Positions 10,013 through 20,725 of a DNA stretch of 64,000 nucleotides are shown piece by piece. Source of the DNA: Antedon mediterranea (taxonomy: Eukaryota; Echinodermata; Crinoidea; Comatulida; Antedonidae); assembly GCF_964355755.1 (NCBI RefSeq), contig NC_092672.1:15746501-15810500 (forward strand), written 5' to 3'. The position numbers and the translations under genes are program-made. How positions within the stretch are numbered: position 1 is the stretch's first letter; each line of letters begins with the position of its first letter. The notes beneath the pieces are model-generated. The model was not told where the DNA came from. It saw only the letters and a list, made by a program, of their open reading frames with translations, and searched no databases.

Positions 10013-11326
10013 TTACATTATAGTTTTTCTTTCACCTATTTCTAAGTATATTGATTCTCTATCAAGATCTGAAGGTAGGCCTACTTGAGTACCTATTGAT
10101 CTCTTCCATACACCAGCAATTTGTGCTGAAGTCCTGTCCATTGTAGAGATGCTGTCTTTTGGCATAAAGTAAACATCAGGTTGAGGGACACGTACCCCTG
10201 GTAGATACCGTCTTGAATGAGCAACAAATATACATAATAAAACAGCCATAATACAAGCAAGCAGTAACAAACAGGATCCAACAAAAGATAATATCTTGGT
10301 TGATGACATTTTTCCAGAGTTTTGTTCCTGACCTGTATCAATTGTACTTGAGATTGGATCTGGATTATTTGAAGGGGGTAGGTATAGTATTTTTGACATA
10401 GTGGAACTACCAATATCATTAGTTGCTTGGCAATTCATAATCGTTCCATTCTGACTTGGATATAATTGGTTTAATCTTAGTGTCTGATCACCAGTTTCTA
10501 TTTGGTATTGACTTTCACTTATATTTGGTGTAAATATCCACTTGTAATAAATTACCTTCGGATTAGCTTTTACAGAACATATGTACACACTTCCTTGTTT
10601 AACCATGATTTCACCATTTAACTCAATCAGTGGTTTGTAAACAACATTCAGTGGACCAACAGTGCAATTTCGTTCAATTTTTGCAGCTTTTAGATTACAA
10701 ATGTATATCTTACCATTGAATTCAGGAGTAAGTTTAAGTTGATGGGTTAGCAAAATCTTATTATTTTTTTTGTTTAGCAATGATTCAAGTTCTGTTCCAT
10801 TTGTAATCCATCTCAATGTTTGTTTTTGAACTCCAATTTCTGATTCGCATGATAAACGTAACATTTCACCACTTCTATATTTTGTTTGTCTATTCTGACA
10901 ATCTGGGTTTGGTATTTCAATTACTGTGATTTTAACATCTTTTGAAATTGTAATCTTCTCACCATTTTTGTAAATCCCACAAGAATATTTAGATGTTTTG
11001 TCAGTTCTTTTAGCTGGATCAATAATGAGAAAATAATGACCATTATCTTTATCAACATCAATCTCGTAGCGACTTGATTGTTGTAAGATGTTCTTTCCTT
11101 CGCTAATCTTTACCGAGTCTTTAAACCATGATACAATTTCATCATTCTCTAAGTCTTGAACTATACATATGATCTGAATTTTACTTCCCTCTGCAACTGT
11201 AACATCTGTTGGAAAATTTGAGATGATTCCTGCAAAATTGCTTTGAAAACACCATAAGAAAATAAAATACAACAAACTAGCTTCAGATAACTGGGTCATT
11301 TTTATATAATAAAAAATATAATACAT
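10013..11326 (-). CDS. Three-immunoglobulin-domain type I membrane receptor with ITIM-like tail
   Basis: This is the only convincing host gene in the window: a single open frame of 437 codons without introns. The first ATG is at 11326; the tenth codon (11299) is also ATG and directly precedes a better signal peptide (hydrophobic LLYFIFLWCF, residues 19-27), so it is the likelier start. Three Ig domains follow, each with the cysteine pair and core tryptophan: C54-C116/W67, C160-C210/W173, C250-C299/W263. N-glycosylation sequons lie at N176, N220, N268 and N293. A membrane segment spans about 345-368 (LLLLACIMAVLLCIFV) and is followed by basic residues. The ~68-residue cytoplasmic tail contains SIYLEI (425-430), which fits the ITIM consensus. 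Ligand, orthology and expression are unknown. The intact frame amid dead transposons argues that it is functional, or was until recently. A retrogene is possible, but no poly-A relic is seen. Confidence 0.85.
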   Translation of the reverse strand: MYYIFYYIKMTQLSEASLLYFIFLWCFQSNFAGIISNFPTDVTVAEGSKIQIICIVQDLENDEIVSWFKDSVKISEGKNILQQSSRYEIDVDKDNGHYFLIIDPAKRTDKTSKYSCGIYKNGEKITISKDVKITVIEIPNPDCQNRQTKYRSGEMLRLSCESEIGVQKQTLRWITNGTELESLLNKKNNKILLTHQLKLTPEFNGKIYICNLKAAKIERNCTVGPLNVVYKPLIELNGEIMVKQGSVYICSVKANPKVIYYKWIFTPNISESQYQIETGDQTLRLNQLYPSQNGTIMNCQATNDIGSSTMSKILYLPPSNNPDPISSTIDTGQEQNSGKMSSTKILSFVGSCLLLLACIMAVLLCIFVAHSRRYLPGVRVPQPDVYFMPKDSISTMDRTSAQIAGVWKRSIGTQVGLPSDLDRESIYLEIGERKTIM

Positions 11327-12364
11327 TTGACAACTGTTCTGACTCTTTGAAAAGTAGTTTTAAAACTAGCATATGTGCCAAGTTCTACTGTCAATGAAGT
11401 TTTTACATTGAAACTAGGTAGTTTTATGTATGGTCATTTAATGCTTTAATAACACTACTGTATACCATAGTTGAGGCCAGTCAATTCTATAAATTTGTTT
11501 ATGGTTTCTGAACTAAGTATCATGTAACAGTATTAAATTGCAGTGTTGATGATACATTGACTGTTTGAGATATACATGAGTAGTAATAGAGAGCTGTGTA
11601 GATGGTGTTTATGACATCATTTAGTGGTCGGAACTAGCCAATTAGTTTCTGTTCAAATTTACGAATCATAAATTAACTTATATGTCCAACATTCATTATA
11701 AAATTAGTTTAGATTTTCCATTTTCATTTTTGAGTGACACAGATACAAGATACAGTCTTTTGCTTTCTTCTCTCTGTCACAGAAATTCACTCAGTTGGAT
11801 TTACATGTTGTGGCATTAATTATTAAGAAATTAATTATTCAAACAAGTTGAAGTGAAATTTCTGATGCAAAAATATATATTTAACTTTACCTAATACCAA
11901 TCCAATATTGGTCGGTGCAGTATTTTTAAAGCTCTAGAAACAGTATATTGGCCTACCCGTAATATTTTTTAAAATGTTGTCACCTCAGGTGGTAGTAAGC
12001 CTATTTGTATTTCAATTTTATCCTGACTGGAAGACATTTTAAGATGTGCCATTTTCTCAAGAACCTAGTCTATATTCCAAAAATATTCTCATCTGTCTTA
12101 ACCATGGTCAGGCTGAGGCGGCAAGATATATGATTTAATTTGATTAAATAGGTTAATGGTTTAGTCAATTTGTTTGCTGCAATAAAAAGTTATTAATTAA
12201 GTTAGTTATTAATATTGTATATTTTTTATTTTGGCCTATTAATTTATAGTTCATTTACATTGTTTCATGTATGTCTGTTAGTGAAATATTATGCTAGATT
12301 TTCAAATTTTCATTTTCATGTTAATGCTCATAAAGCCTAATTCCGTCAACCGCTTCTATTGCAC
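11327..12364. other. Gene-free stretch, 5' flank of the Ig receptor gene
   Basis: AT-rich non-coding DNA that must hold any promoter for the minus-strand Ig gene. I see no unambiguous core promoter element or upstream exon. Confidence 0.45.
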
Positions 12365-12540
12365 ACTGTAAAAAGCTTATTAGACTGATTCCGGCCCTAA
12401 GGAATATACTCTAATTGATGTTGCTTGACGAAGTTGATCTCAAGATAATTAATGGACAAAATACAGAATTAATAAAGAAATATTCTTACAAAATCAATAA
12501 GGTTTATTGCATGATAATGCATGTAACCTGAATGTGAGGA
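12365..12540 (+). repeat. Dispersed repeat family Q, copy 2 (3' part)
   Basis: It matches 7825-7995: GGCCCTAAGGAATATACTCT, GATAATTAATGGACAAAATA and a degenerate TTGCATGATAATGCATGTAACC end corresponding to the palindromic terminus of copy 1. Non-coding. Confidence 0.6.
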
Positions 12541-13080
12541 AATTATTTATGAGAAACTTTGGAATATTTTAGAATGGCCACTTCTTTATTGCTTAAAAGC
12601 ATTATTGTAATAAATAATACAAGGAGATAGCAAAATATATTTTTGTAGAGGACAAAGGTTAATTTAATGATTTTCTTTTTTTTTTGCATAATTGTTATTC
12701 TATTCTATATTATCTTTTACGAATTTTAATGTAAAACATTATGGTACACATGCTGTTTCCTTATGTACGAGCTGGAATCAATGTCTATGTAAACACATCA
12801 ATATCGCATGTTTAACTCCAAAAATGTATGGTGCATATCTGGTTGACTAGTTTAGTTGGTGGAATTTTTTACGTTATGTCCCACTATCAACCCTGAACTG
12901 CCTGCTTTTCAACATTTTTTTATAAAAAAAAAAGTTTCTTAGTATAGTATTTTAATTTTAATTTATTTTCATGTAACAATATCTGTACGTATGTCGTGCA
13001 ATGATATAAGTGAATTCCCGGGCTTTATCAGTGAAAACATGTAACTGATCTGAAGAGAAAACCACTGCTGAAGAAGTGTA
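12541..13080. other. Gene-free stretch
   Basis: AT-rich; no supported feature. Confidence 0.45.
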
Positions 13081-13081
13081 G

Positions 13082-13140
13082 GTCAATAGTCAATAGTCAA
13101 TAGTCAATAGTACAGTGAAAATTTTAATTTTCACTGTACA
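13082..13140. repeat. (GTCAATA)n run joined to a 12-bp hairpin
   Basis: Four GTCAATA heptamers (13082-13110) run directly into the inverted repeat TACAGTGAAAAT / ATTTTCACTGTA (13111-13138) around a 4-base loop. The role is unknown. Confidence 0.8.
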
Positions 13141-13197
13141 ATGGTCACCAGCAGTATTATTTAAATTAGGCTTTTTTTAGTCGCGACTCTACAGCTC

Positions 13198-13256
13198 GCT
13201 CGGTCGGTCGGTTGGGCAGTCGGTCGGTTGGGCAGTCGGTCGGTTGGGCAGTCGGT
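13198..13256. repeat. 16-bp tandem repeat, three copies
   Basis: Three consecutive copies of CGGTCGGTTGGGCAGT, GC-rich within AT-rich surroundings. A minus-strand frame here translates to a PTD-rich peptide that only reflects the repeat. Confidence 0.85.
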
Positions 13257-13482
13257 AAATACTAACTTGAGCACATGACTGCAGCCATGTATATGGCCTT
13301 GTTTCTCCCCAATACACTACCAAATGAAACTGATATTTAAAAGTACTGTTACAAGTTTTGGGAACTCTCTCACAACTAATCACTAATATTCATGCTGAAT
13401 GGAATATGACAACAAGTGTTCACTTTTACCAAAAAATTAAATTTAATTTATTGCAAAAAATAGTCTGTCAGACAATAGTTTT

Positions 13483-14330
13483 TTAGACCGGGCGCCCAGA
13501 GAATTTATTCATGTGAAAAGCCACAAAAGGTTTGATGGGCTGATTATGTAGATATATGGCAAAGATTCAATAATCAATATTGCTGCCGGGTCATATCTTG
13601 TAAATTTTTCCTGGGGACACCAAATAGGAGGGGTAAAAAATGGATTTAATCATGTGAAAAGCCAAACGGATAAAAGTTGTTGGACATAGTCCGCATGTGT
13701 GTATAGAATGTTAAAACAGCAATTACACACCACACGGCTAATTCCTTTTGCATTGTAACTGTTACACATTAGGATGCACAAAAATACCATTGACAGCAAC
13801 TTTACCTGTAAGTTGCCCCAGACAGTAGCCCCAAAATGCCCGTTGGGCCATACAAGATTTTATCATGCGAAGAGCCACACGGCTAAATTTCTTTTGCATT
13901 ATAATTGTTACACATTAGGATATACAAAAATACCATTGACAGCAACTTTATCCTGTAAGTTTCCCCAGACAGTAGCCCAAAAATGCCCGTTGGCAATCAT
14001 GCAAAGAGTCACACAGCAAATTCCTTTTACATTGTAACTATTATCTTTTGGGATATACAAATACCGTTGACAGCAACTTTATCCTGTAAGTTGCTCCAGA
14101 CCGTAGCCCAAAAATGCCTGTTGGACCATACAAGATTTAATCATTGTAACTGTTAAACATTGAGATGCACAAAAATACCATTGACAGCAACTTTATCCTG
14201 TAAGTTGCCCCAGATAGTAGGCCGATTCCAATCCCTAATAATAACTCAAAGAGCCACACGGCATATTGTTTAACTTTCCATTGCAGGGAATATACGAAAA
14301 TACCATTGACTATCTTAAAATGTAATTGTT
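13483..14330 (+). repeat. Left arm of an inverted repeat pair, with ~114-146-bp internal tandem units
   Basis: It begins TAGACCGGGCGCCCAGAG and then carries four diverged tandem units marked by TTGACAGCAACTTT.TCCTGTAAG at 13790, 13936, 14067 and 14181 (spacings 146, 131, 114). The same sequence, starting from the same end, occurs in reverse complement at 18260-19245. The arm is non-coding. It may be one terminus of a large composite element, or one of two independent insertions of the same family. Confidence 0.75.
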
Positions 14331-14944
14331 TTTCTCGATGCCATTAGTCGAACTAGGATTGCTAATTTCTGTACGTACTTCCAAACAGGGTATAAGTCAT
14401 AAAACTTAACATTGTCCCACCAACAAGTTACATAGGGTACGGCAGAGTAACCTTTTGAACGAGAGCACTCATTTTGACATACGTTCTGGTGATTTCAACT
14501 ATACAGTATATAAGAAGTTAATTAAAAGAATATTTTTAAATAATTGCATGCAATATACCAGATTTAAGGATTTGGAGCATTACATAAATGAGGCACGGTA
14601 AATATCTTTTCTTTGCAAAATATATCGATATGTCAGCCATGTCTGACGGCTCCTCGAAAATGCAATGATGAATCGCTAAGTACGTCGGTCATCAGTTTGA
14701 TGATATACTCTATGTTGTCCAATTAATATTTTTATCCCGGTCAATCCATGACTTTGGACGTCCTGACTTCCGAGCTCGCTCGATTTTTTACCATGCAAAA
14801 ATATCTTTTCTATATAGCCAACGTAAAAAGCGTTTTTCTTTAAACCTATTATTTTAATACTACAGAATGCTGGAATTTATCTTCATCTATGTAGCATACC
14901 CCAATTATGATATCATAAAAAAAAGCACTGATCTTTGGTCATAG
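14331..14944. other. Gene-free stretch
   Basis: Non-coding; nothing supported apart from its position between the two inverted arms. Confidence 0.4.
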
Positions 14945-15153
14945 ATCGTTTTCTTTTGCAGCACCCACACTCAGGAATTCACTCCCCACCACAAATTAAA
15001 CACTGCTCTTCTGTTGCCTTATTTTTAAAATTGCTCAAAACTCATTTTTTTGACCACTAACATGCCCAGCGCCTTTGATTTTGTACCTCGGTCTTTGAAT
15101 TGACGCTTTATAAATATTGATATAATATAATAATATAATAATAATTCTCAGAG
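14945..15153 (+). mobile_element. L2/CR1-type LINE 3' end
   Basis: Frames interrupted by stops read CSTHTQEFTPHHK-like and AQNSFF-like segments corresponding to the closing WNSLP...FK..LKTHFF of L2-type proteins. The DNA then ends in TTTATAAATATTGATATAATAT and (AAT)n at 15120-15150, the usual tail. The RTE fragment begins directly afterwards. Confidence 0.5.
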
Positions 15154-16020
15154 GAGTAAGGCAAGGGGATCCAATATCTCCTAAATTGTTCACAGCTGCT
15201 CTAGAGGAGGTCTTTAAGAACACAGACTGGAGCGACAAAGGTATCCTAGTAGATGGTGAACGATTAACACATCTTTGCTTTGCAGACGATATTCTCATCC
15301 TAAGCCACACATGTCAAGAACTTCAAGAAATGATGCAGGACCTTGACAAAGAAAGTAGGAAGGCAGGTCTCAAAATGAACATAAAGAAAACCAAGTCATG
15401 TCAAATACCAAACACCAAAACTTCAAAGTAACTGTACTTGGAAAGGATTTGGAAGTAGTTGACCACTACATCTATCTTGGAAAGAAAATAACCTTCATAA
15501 ATAGCTCAGGAGAGGAGATCAAAAGAAGAATCCAGCTAGGTTGGGCAAAGTTCGGTTCCTTGGGATACATATTCCGCGACACATCATTACCTATCTCGTT
15601 GAAAAGACAGGTTTTCAACCAATGCATCATACCAACCCTTATCTACAGTTCGGAAACATGGACCATTACTAAGCGTCTCGAAAAAAGGCTAAGAGTAACA
15701 GAAAGGGCAATGGAAAGAGTAGAAAAGAGAAAGATAAAGTGTCAAATACAAATCTCAGATTTAGATCAGGAGTTCAAGACATAATAAGAAATCAAAGAAA
15801 TGGAGGTGGGCAGGACATTTGGCCAGGAGATGTGACAATAGATGGACAGTCAGACTGACAAATTGGACTCCAAGAACCTACAAAAGAGGCAGAGGGAGAC
15901 AAAAGATGAGATGGAGGGATGAACTAACAACACATGGTGGCATTGCATGGCAAAGAGTAGCTAGAGACAGAAGTAAATGGTCAATTGGTGAAGAGGCCTT
16001 CGTCCTGCAGTGGAAATAGT
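15150..16020 (+). mobile_element. RTE-clade LINE, 5'-truncated
   Basis: The coding remnant begins inside the RT palm at RGVRQGDPISPKLF (about 15153). It passes the catalytic FADD (frame 15186-15431, HLCFADDILIL), continues in a second frame (15398-15784, VVDHYIYLGKKI then FNQCIIPTLIYSSETW), and ends in a third (15819-16019, with RGRGRQKMRWRDEL and the terminal W). This order is typical of RTE/BovB proteins. At least two frame changes make it non-functional. The 5' truncation abuts the (AAT)n tail of the preceding LINE. Confidence 0.85.
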
Positions 16021-16424
16021 CAGTGTCCAGGTTTAATATGCATAGGCCTACTATAACATGCAATTTGAAAGAATAGTGCTTTTACTAAACGAACTTGCTT
16101 TAGTTATTCCTCTATAACTTTATTTCCGCAAAATATCTATTTCACTGCCCCCTATGAGTATAACACACCCCAGAATCCGCATCTGCTGAATTTTGGATTT
16201 ATAACGATGTGCCTCGAAGGCCATCGCTACCACTAAACATTGCCAGGAGAATAAAAGCCGGGAAATGTTATATTTGATGTGATGCTGATAACTTATATGA
16301 AGCAAAATATGCGAATAATATGGCCAATCTGATACAGATAGTTATGAAGTATCATATAATATGTAAGCAAACCATGGAATGATGATTGGACAAAGAAGAA
16401 GACGATGATAATTTAGTCATTGTA
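16021..16424 (+). other. Probable RTE 3' region, otherwise gene-free
   Basis: Non-coding sequence after the RTE stop. A run AAGAAGAAGACGATGATAAT at 16397-16416 resembles the short GAT-rich tails of RTE elements and may mark its 3' end. No gene. Confidence 0.35.
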
Positions 16425-16760
16425 TTTTTTTTTGTATTTTGTATTAATATTTGTCCTCAGTGAGGAAATTAGGATTAGGCCCTCCACGGACCCACGGCAG
16501 CCAGCAGTGCAGCGCCTACCAGATTAGGCAATGAGAGTAAAGCATCTTGCCTAAGGATGCAATTAGTATGGTACAGATAACCTCGAACCCATGCCTATCA
16601 CATGCTAGTCCGATATTACCATTACACCATCACTCTCCAGTATATACAGCACCCGCCACGATTTCTAGACGGTCTCCCATCCAAAACGCAACCGGGCCCA
16701 ACGTTGCTTAACTTCGGTGATCTGACGAGAACCGGTGTTTCAACGCAGTATGGCCGACTG
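16425..16760 (-). mobile_element. Composite SINE: 5S rRNA-like head fused to a tRNA-like unit
   Basis: On the minus strand, 16760-16645 is a nearly full-length 5S rRNA-like sequence (GGCCATACTGCG, TCGTCAGATCACCGAAGTTA, GGATGGGAGACCG, GGGTGCTGTA). It is followed without a gap by a tRNA-like segment with A-box-like GTGTAATGGTAATATCGG and B-box GGGTTCGAGGT (plus-strand 16579-16625). Then comes the SINE block ATCCTTAGGCAAGATGC and a tail with AATACAAAA repeats near 16425-16450. The order head-tRNA-core-tail indicates one retroposed unit rather than chance adjacency. Confidence 0.75.
16645..16760 (-). pseudogene. 5S rRNA-like sequence (SINE head)
   Basis: About 116 nt aligns by eye to the whole 5S rRNA, keeping the internal control region (AAGTTAAGCA and GGATGGGAGACCG). 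It differs from animal 5S consensus at many positions, for example TTTTGGATGG for CTTGGATGG and AGAAATCGTGG for GGAATACCGGG. Its lone position and fusion to a tRNA-like block mean it is not a 5S gene. Confidence 0.75.
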
Positions 16761-18259
16761 TTCGACACATTAAAACATTTAGGCATCTTATGTTTTTAAA
16801 TGATTTATTTTGGAGGAGGACGGCCATTTTAGGGTTAATCTGTGACAGTTATAATACAATGTATCCCATAGGGTCAGATCTAAAATCGTGTGTTTTCACA
16901 TAATTACCATATATCTATATATACGGTAATTATTATAATTTCGTATTGCTCAATGTTTAACAGTTAAAGCCTGGTTTCCAGTCGACGTAAGACTTGCTTC
17001 AGCTTCGTCGTTTTCTTACGATTACGCTTGCGTTCTGATCAGTTGACTAAAAACTAACGTCGACATTGGACCGCACAAATTTAGATTATTACATGTGCTG
17101 ATTCCGTCTTTACGAAAGTTGAATTTATTGCAAAGTCTGTCCTTCTTGCCCTTACGTCGAGTTGAAATTTTTCCTTGCGATTAAAACACATATGACGTGA
17201 TAACAAGAAATGATTTCTGATCGGCTCATAAATTCCGCGCGAAAAGAGGAGGCCATTTTCCAAAACATAAACAGTGCAGTGAGGCTATTTGTTTACATAA
17301 TCTTAATTAGTTATTAATTAAAATGTTTATCAGTTCTTCTTTTGATAATCGCCGACAAATTTAATCTTTTTATTCTGAGAATTATTTTATGAGCTGCTTA
17401 AACAATCCCATGATTTTACCCACCCTGGAGAGCTTGTTTATCGGAGTTTTACTTTTGTGTCTGCCGCCTTTTGTTTTGATTTTCTTTGTACCACCCTGCA
17501 TGGCTTATTGTTTGTGATTAGACTGTATTATATAATTGTCTGCTTTTCTAATTATTTTTTATTCCTGATGATGATGATCTTTATTTGATGAACGTTGAAT
17601 ATCATGACTTGCCTACGATGTTATTTACATATACAGTTTATCTATTGGTTTTTTTTTACCCGGTTTTGATGTAGGCTAATAATTATTTATTTTCATCCTC
17701 AAATTATCATATGCCTATAAATTGTGTTTAGATTCAAGCAAACACTACGGTGAATTTAATAAATATATATTATTAATTTATTACCTAACCTACCTTCATC
17801 ATACAATTAAAACAAAATCATTACGTAATTTTCCCCCACCTGCTTTTGAATGCAAACTATATACCAGGTGAACGTATTGTTATCCTGATGATCCTGATGA
17901 TGACACTGTTCTCTAACATTTTATGAAATTTTATTGCCATAACGTCTTTAATTTAGTCCGTCTGTGTGTATTATTTTTACAGATTATATCGTATTTTTAC
18001 TATGTTTATATAATTATATTTAAGTAACAAGAAAGACAATTTTGTATAGTTCTCACATCTATTTTGTATTTCATCCACCTAAATTATTACATTCTATCAC
18101 GAATTGAACAACATCGTGGTTCAGGTTTATTTATTGTCAACAATTCTTATATACGGTACTTTCTACTTTCTTTCACCTTTCCAAGCTTTGACCTTCTTGC
18201 CAACGTCACATAATCCACGTCACTGATTGGCTGGCGCTTACGAAAGTTGACTTCGAGTT
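16761..18259. other. Gene-free stretch between the inverted arms
   Basis: About 1.5 kb of AT-rich DNA with no coding frame of note. Short CpG-bearing segments at 16980-17060 and 18180-18250 (GTCGACGTAAGACTTGC; GCGCTTACGAAAGTTGACTTC) look related to each other in inverse orientation and could be ends of an eroded terminal-inverted-repeat element of about 1.27 kb, but I cannot delimit it. Confidence 0.4.
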
Positions 18260-19245
18260 AGGGGGGAATCGGAAATTGTTGGGATACTGTTGCTGTCAAT
18301 GGCATTTCTGTATATCCAAAGGTATTGTAACGGTGGTATTTTAGTGTATCCGTTACTATATCATATAGTCTCAGCGGCAGGATTTCCCACAGTCACAAAA
18401 TGTACCAACAGCACATATGGTTTATGGTCAGATACAGTTTTATTTAAATATGCAATGTAATACAGTCTGTTCTGGCTATATTACATACCTTTTCTTCTCT
18501 CTATTATAAATGTTTTATTCTACCAAGCTCTTTTCCTTCTCTCTATTATAAATGTTTTATTCTACCAAGCTCTTTTCCTTCTCTCTATTATAAATGTTTT
18601 ATTCTACCAAGCTCTTTTCCTTCTCTCTATTATAAATGTTTTATTCTACCAAGCTCTTTTCCTTCTCTCTATTATAAATGTTTTATTCTACCAAGCTCTT
18701 TTCCTTCTGTCCTCTTCTCTTACCAGTACATCCATATTTTAAGGAACGGTCCTAATTAATATGCATGTACTGGGAGGGGACTATTTAGTAAAGGAAACAT
18801 TCCATGATGATGAGGAAACAGTAATTGATTAAGGATGTGGGTTATAGGAGAGTGAATAAAGAGTACCTAGGGATAGGAAGAAACCACTAGGAATGTTAAT
18901 AGATGGAGTAGGGAGAAATAGTGAAAAAGGGTTGTTGACCTGATGGTCAGAGTGTTACATTATTAGTTACAATGTAAAAGGGATTTTGACATGTGGCATG
19001 ATTAAATCTTGTATGGCTCAACAGGCATTTTTGGGCTACTGTCTGGGGAAACTTACAGGATAAAGTTGCTGTCAATGGTATTTTTGTGCATCCCAATGGG
19101 TAACAGTTACAATGCAAAGGGAATTAGCCGTGTGGCTCTTGACGCGGCAGCAATATTGATTATTGAATCATATATCTACATAACTGCCATCAAACCTTTT
19201 CTGGCTTGTCACATGAATAAATTCTCTGGACGCCCGGTCTATTTT
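18260..19245 (-). repeat. Right arm of the inverted repeat pair
   Basis: In reverse complement it starts TAGACCGGGCGTCCAGAG at 19245 and follows the left arm (13483 onward) through TTTATTCATGTGA, GGTTTGATGG, AATAATCAATATTGCTGCCG and the TTGACAGCAACTTTATCCTG unit at about 19070. A further unit fragment lies at 18285-18300. A 42-bp minisatellite sits inside. Non-coding. Confidence 0.75.
18492..18710. repeat. 42-bp minisatellite, five copies
   Basis: Five near-identical units (CTATTATAAATGTTTTATTC...CTCTTTTCCTTCT) start at 18501, 18543, 18585, 18627 and 18669, an exact 42-bp period. It lies within the right arm and is absent from the left arm. Confidence 0.95.
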
Positions 19246-19287
19246 GGTTAAATTGAAATGCTTTTTTACAGTTTTATAATTAGTTAA

Positions 19288-19992
19288 AAACATAATTGTT
19301 TTGCATGAATTATGTATTTCCATCCTTATTTAGTAAGTTTACAAAATTCGAAATCATTTCGATTAAAAATCATGTCATACGAGCATGTCGAATTAGACAA
19401 TTCGTGCATGTTTTTGATAAAAAAGTTAAAAAATTGGTCAAAATTATGTCTTTTTTACACAGTCATAGTTTCTAAAATTAATTTTTATTACATATTCTAG
19501 AAGTTAATGAGTTGTAGATATCGTATCATGCATCAGTATGGCTAACCGGACATTGTGGCATCATCGTATGGCCACCCGAATATAAATATAAGATTTTTGT
19601 CTCTTTTGTCATAGCTTATCACGTTTCATAAAGCGCATCTCCGCTTATCTGTACCTCAATTTCCTTTTGATATAATATTTTGATATTGTCTAGGTCAATC
19701 AATTGTCTTCTGGATAATTTACAATCTTTTTCATTTTGATGACATCATCATGTTCATAAGCGTGAATAACTTGGGTCACTTAAGCGTGGTTCCCACTAGA
19801 GACGCAACAGAAGGACGTAACGCAACGCAAATGAATTGACCAATCACAAGCGATGGCTTATTCGCTTGTGATTGCTAACTATCTATAACTTCGCTTGTCA
19901 TTGGTTAAAATGCCTGCGTTGCGTTTGCGTCCTTGCGTTACGTTCTAGTGGGAACCAAGCTTTATTTTCATCATTACAGTAAATTTCAATAC
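19288..19992 (+). repeat. Partial copy of the large non-coding repeat (family L)
   Basis: It aligns in the same orientation with about 62745-63260: CATGTCATACGAGCATGT, TTGTAGATAT, CATCGTATGGCCAC.CGAAT, AAAGCGCATCTC, GTCAATCAA and ACATCATCATGT all recur in order. The alignment is interrupted by the 179-bp MITE at 19783-19961, which is missing from the other copy. No gene. Confidence 0.8.
19783..19961. mobile_element. PIF/Harbinger-type MITE, 179 bp, TTA duplication
   Basis: Terminal inverted repeats AGCGTGGTTCCCACTAGA and TCTAGTGGGAACCAAGCT flank a non-coding interior. TTA is present on both sides (19780-19782, 19962-19964) and only once at the empty site in the related repeat near 63240 (GTCACTTATTTTCATC). 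A 3-bp TTA duplication is the hallmark of PIF/Harbinger insertion. Short transposase-free length makes this a MITE. Confidence 0.9.
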
Positions 19993-20115
19993 CGTATATT
20001 TCAGTGTATAAGTCGCACCTGTGTAAAAGACGCACCTCCTAACTGAGAGTAAAATATCGGTATTTTTTATATCGTCGATGTATAAGACGCACCTTATATT
20101 CATAAAAACAATTTA
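19990..20115. repeat. Short repeat with paired GTATAAG-CGCACC motifs
   Basis: GTGTATAAGTCGCACC at about 20007 and GATGTATAAGACGCACC at about 20078 are two copies of one motif, with AAAAGACGCACC between. This resembles the termini of a widely seen dispersed DNA repeat, but I cannot delimit the element or name the family. Confidence 0.45.
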
Positions 20116-20725
20116 AAAAAAAATTGTAATCAATATTATTGTAATAATAATTTTGTTATATCTACAACGGCGTCCTTTATTTAGGTTTTTTCTTACCTAG
20201 GCCTAGGCTCGGCCGCGCCCAGCCTCAACAAGTTCTTTCTAACTTGTTATTCATGAGTTTCGCACCCGCAACATCGAGTGGACAATCGTATTCGATTAGT
20301 GTCTATGTATCCAAGAAGTGTGTACGCTAGGTCCATGCTATAATCACCCGGAGATAGATCACTAGTCGAATACCGTACACCATGTGGCCGCCCAAGAAGG
20401 GCTTGCGCTGGGGGGTTTGTGTTATTTATATTATCTATAAGGATGGAGAAGAACTGACTGTAAAGATGGATTTGAAAACAAAAATTGATACCCATGGATC
20501 AATGAAATTAGCGCCGATCATTCACCATTAAATCAACAATTCAGCGCAACTGGGGTTTCTTCTTATTTTTTCTTCTTTTATTTAAACAACATACCAGGAT
20601 ACAGCTTATTTTCAATAGGATCCTGATTTTAAATTTTTAAAAATGGTTCATAATAATGCACACAGCATCATGTAATGAGTATTTTCTTGTGTGTGTAGGC
20701 ATGTGAAAACTAAAAAAATATACTA
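20116..20725. other. Gene-free stretch
   Basis: A minus-strand frame at 20247-20495 (82 codons) has no recognisable domain. A short palindromic CCTAGGCCTAGG lies near 20198. Nothing else supported. Confidence 0.4.

Noticed and set aside
16645-16760. Functional 5S rRNA gene
   Set aside because: Too many changes from animal 5S, single copy, and fused directly to a tRNA-like SINE body.
18492-18710. CRISPR-like array
   Set aside because: The 42-bp units are contiguous, with no unique spacers; it is a minisatellite in an animal genome.
20247-20495. 82-codon minus-strand frame
   Set aside because: No recognisable domain, no conserved neighbour, and no signal for a start beyond an ATG.
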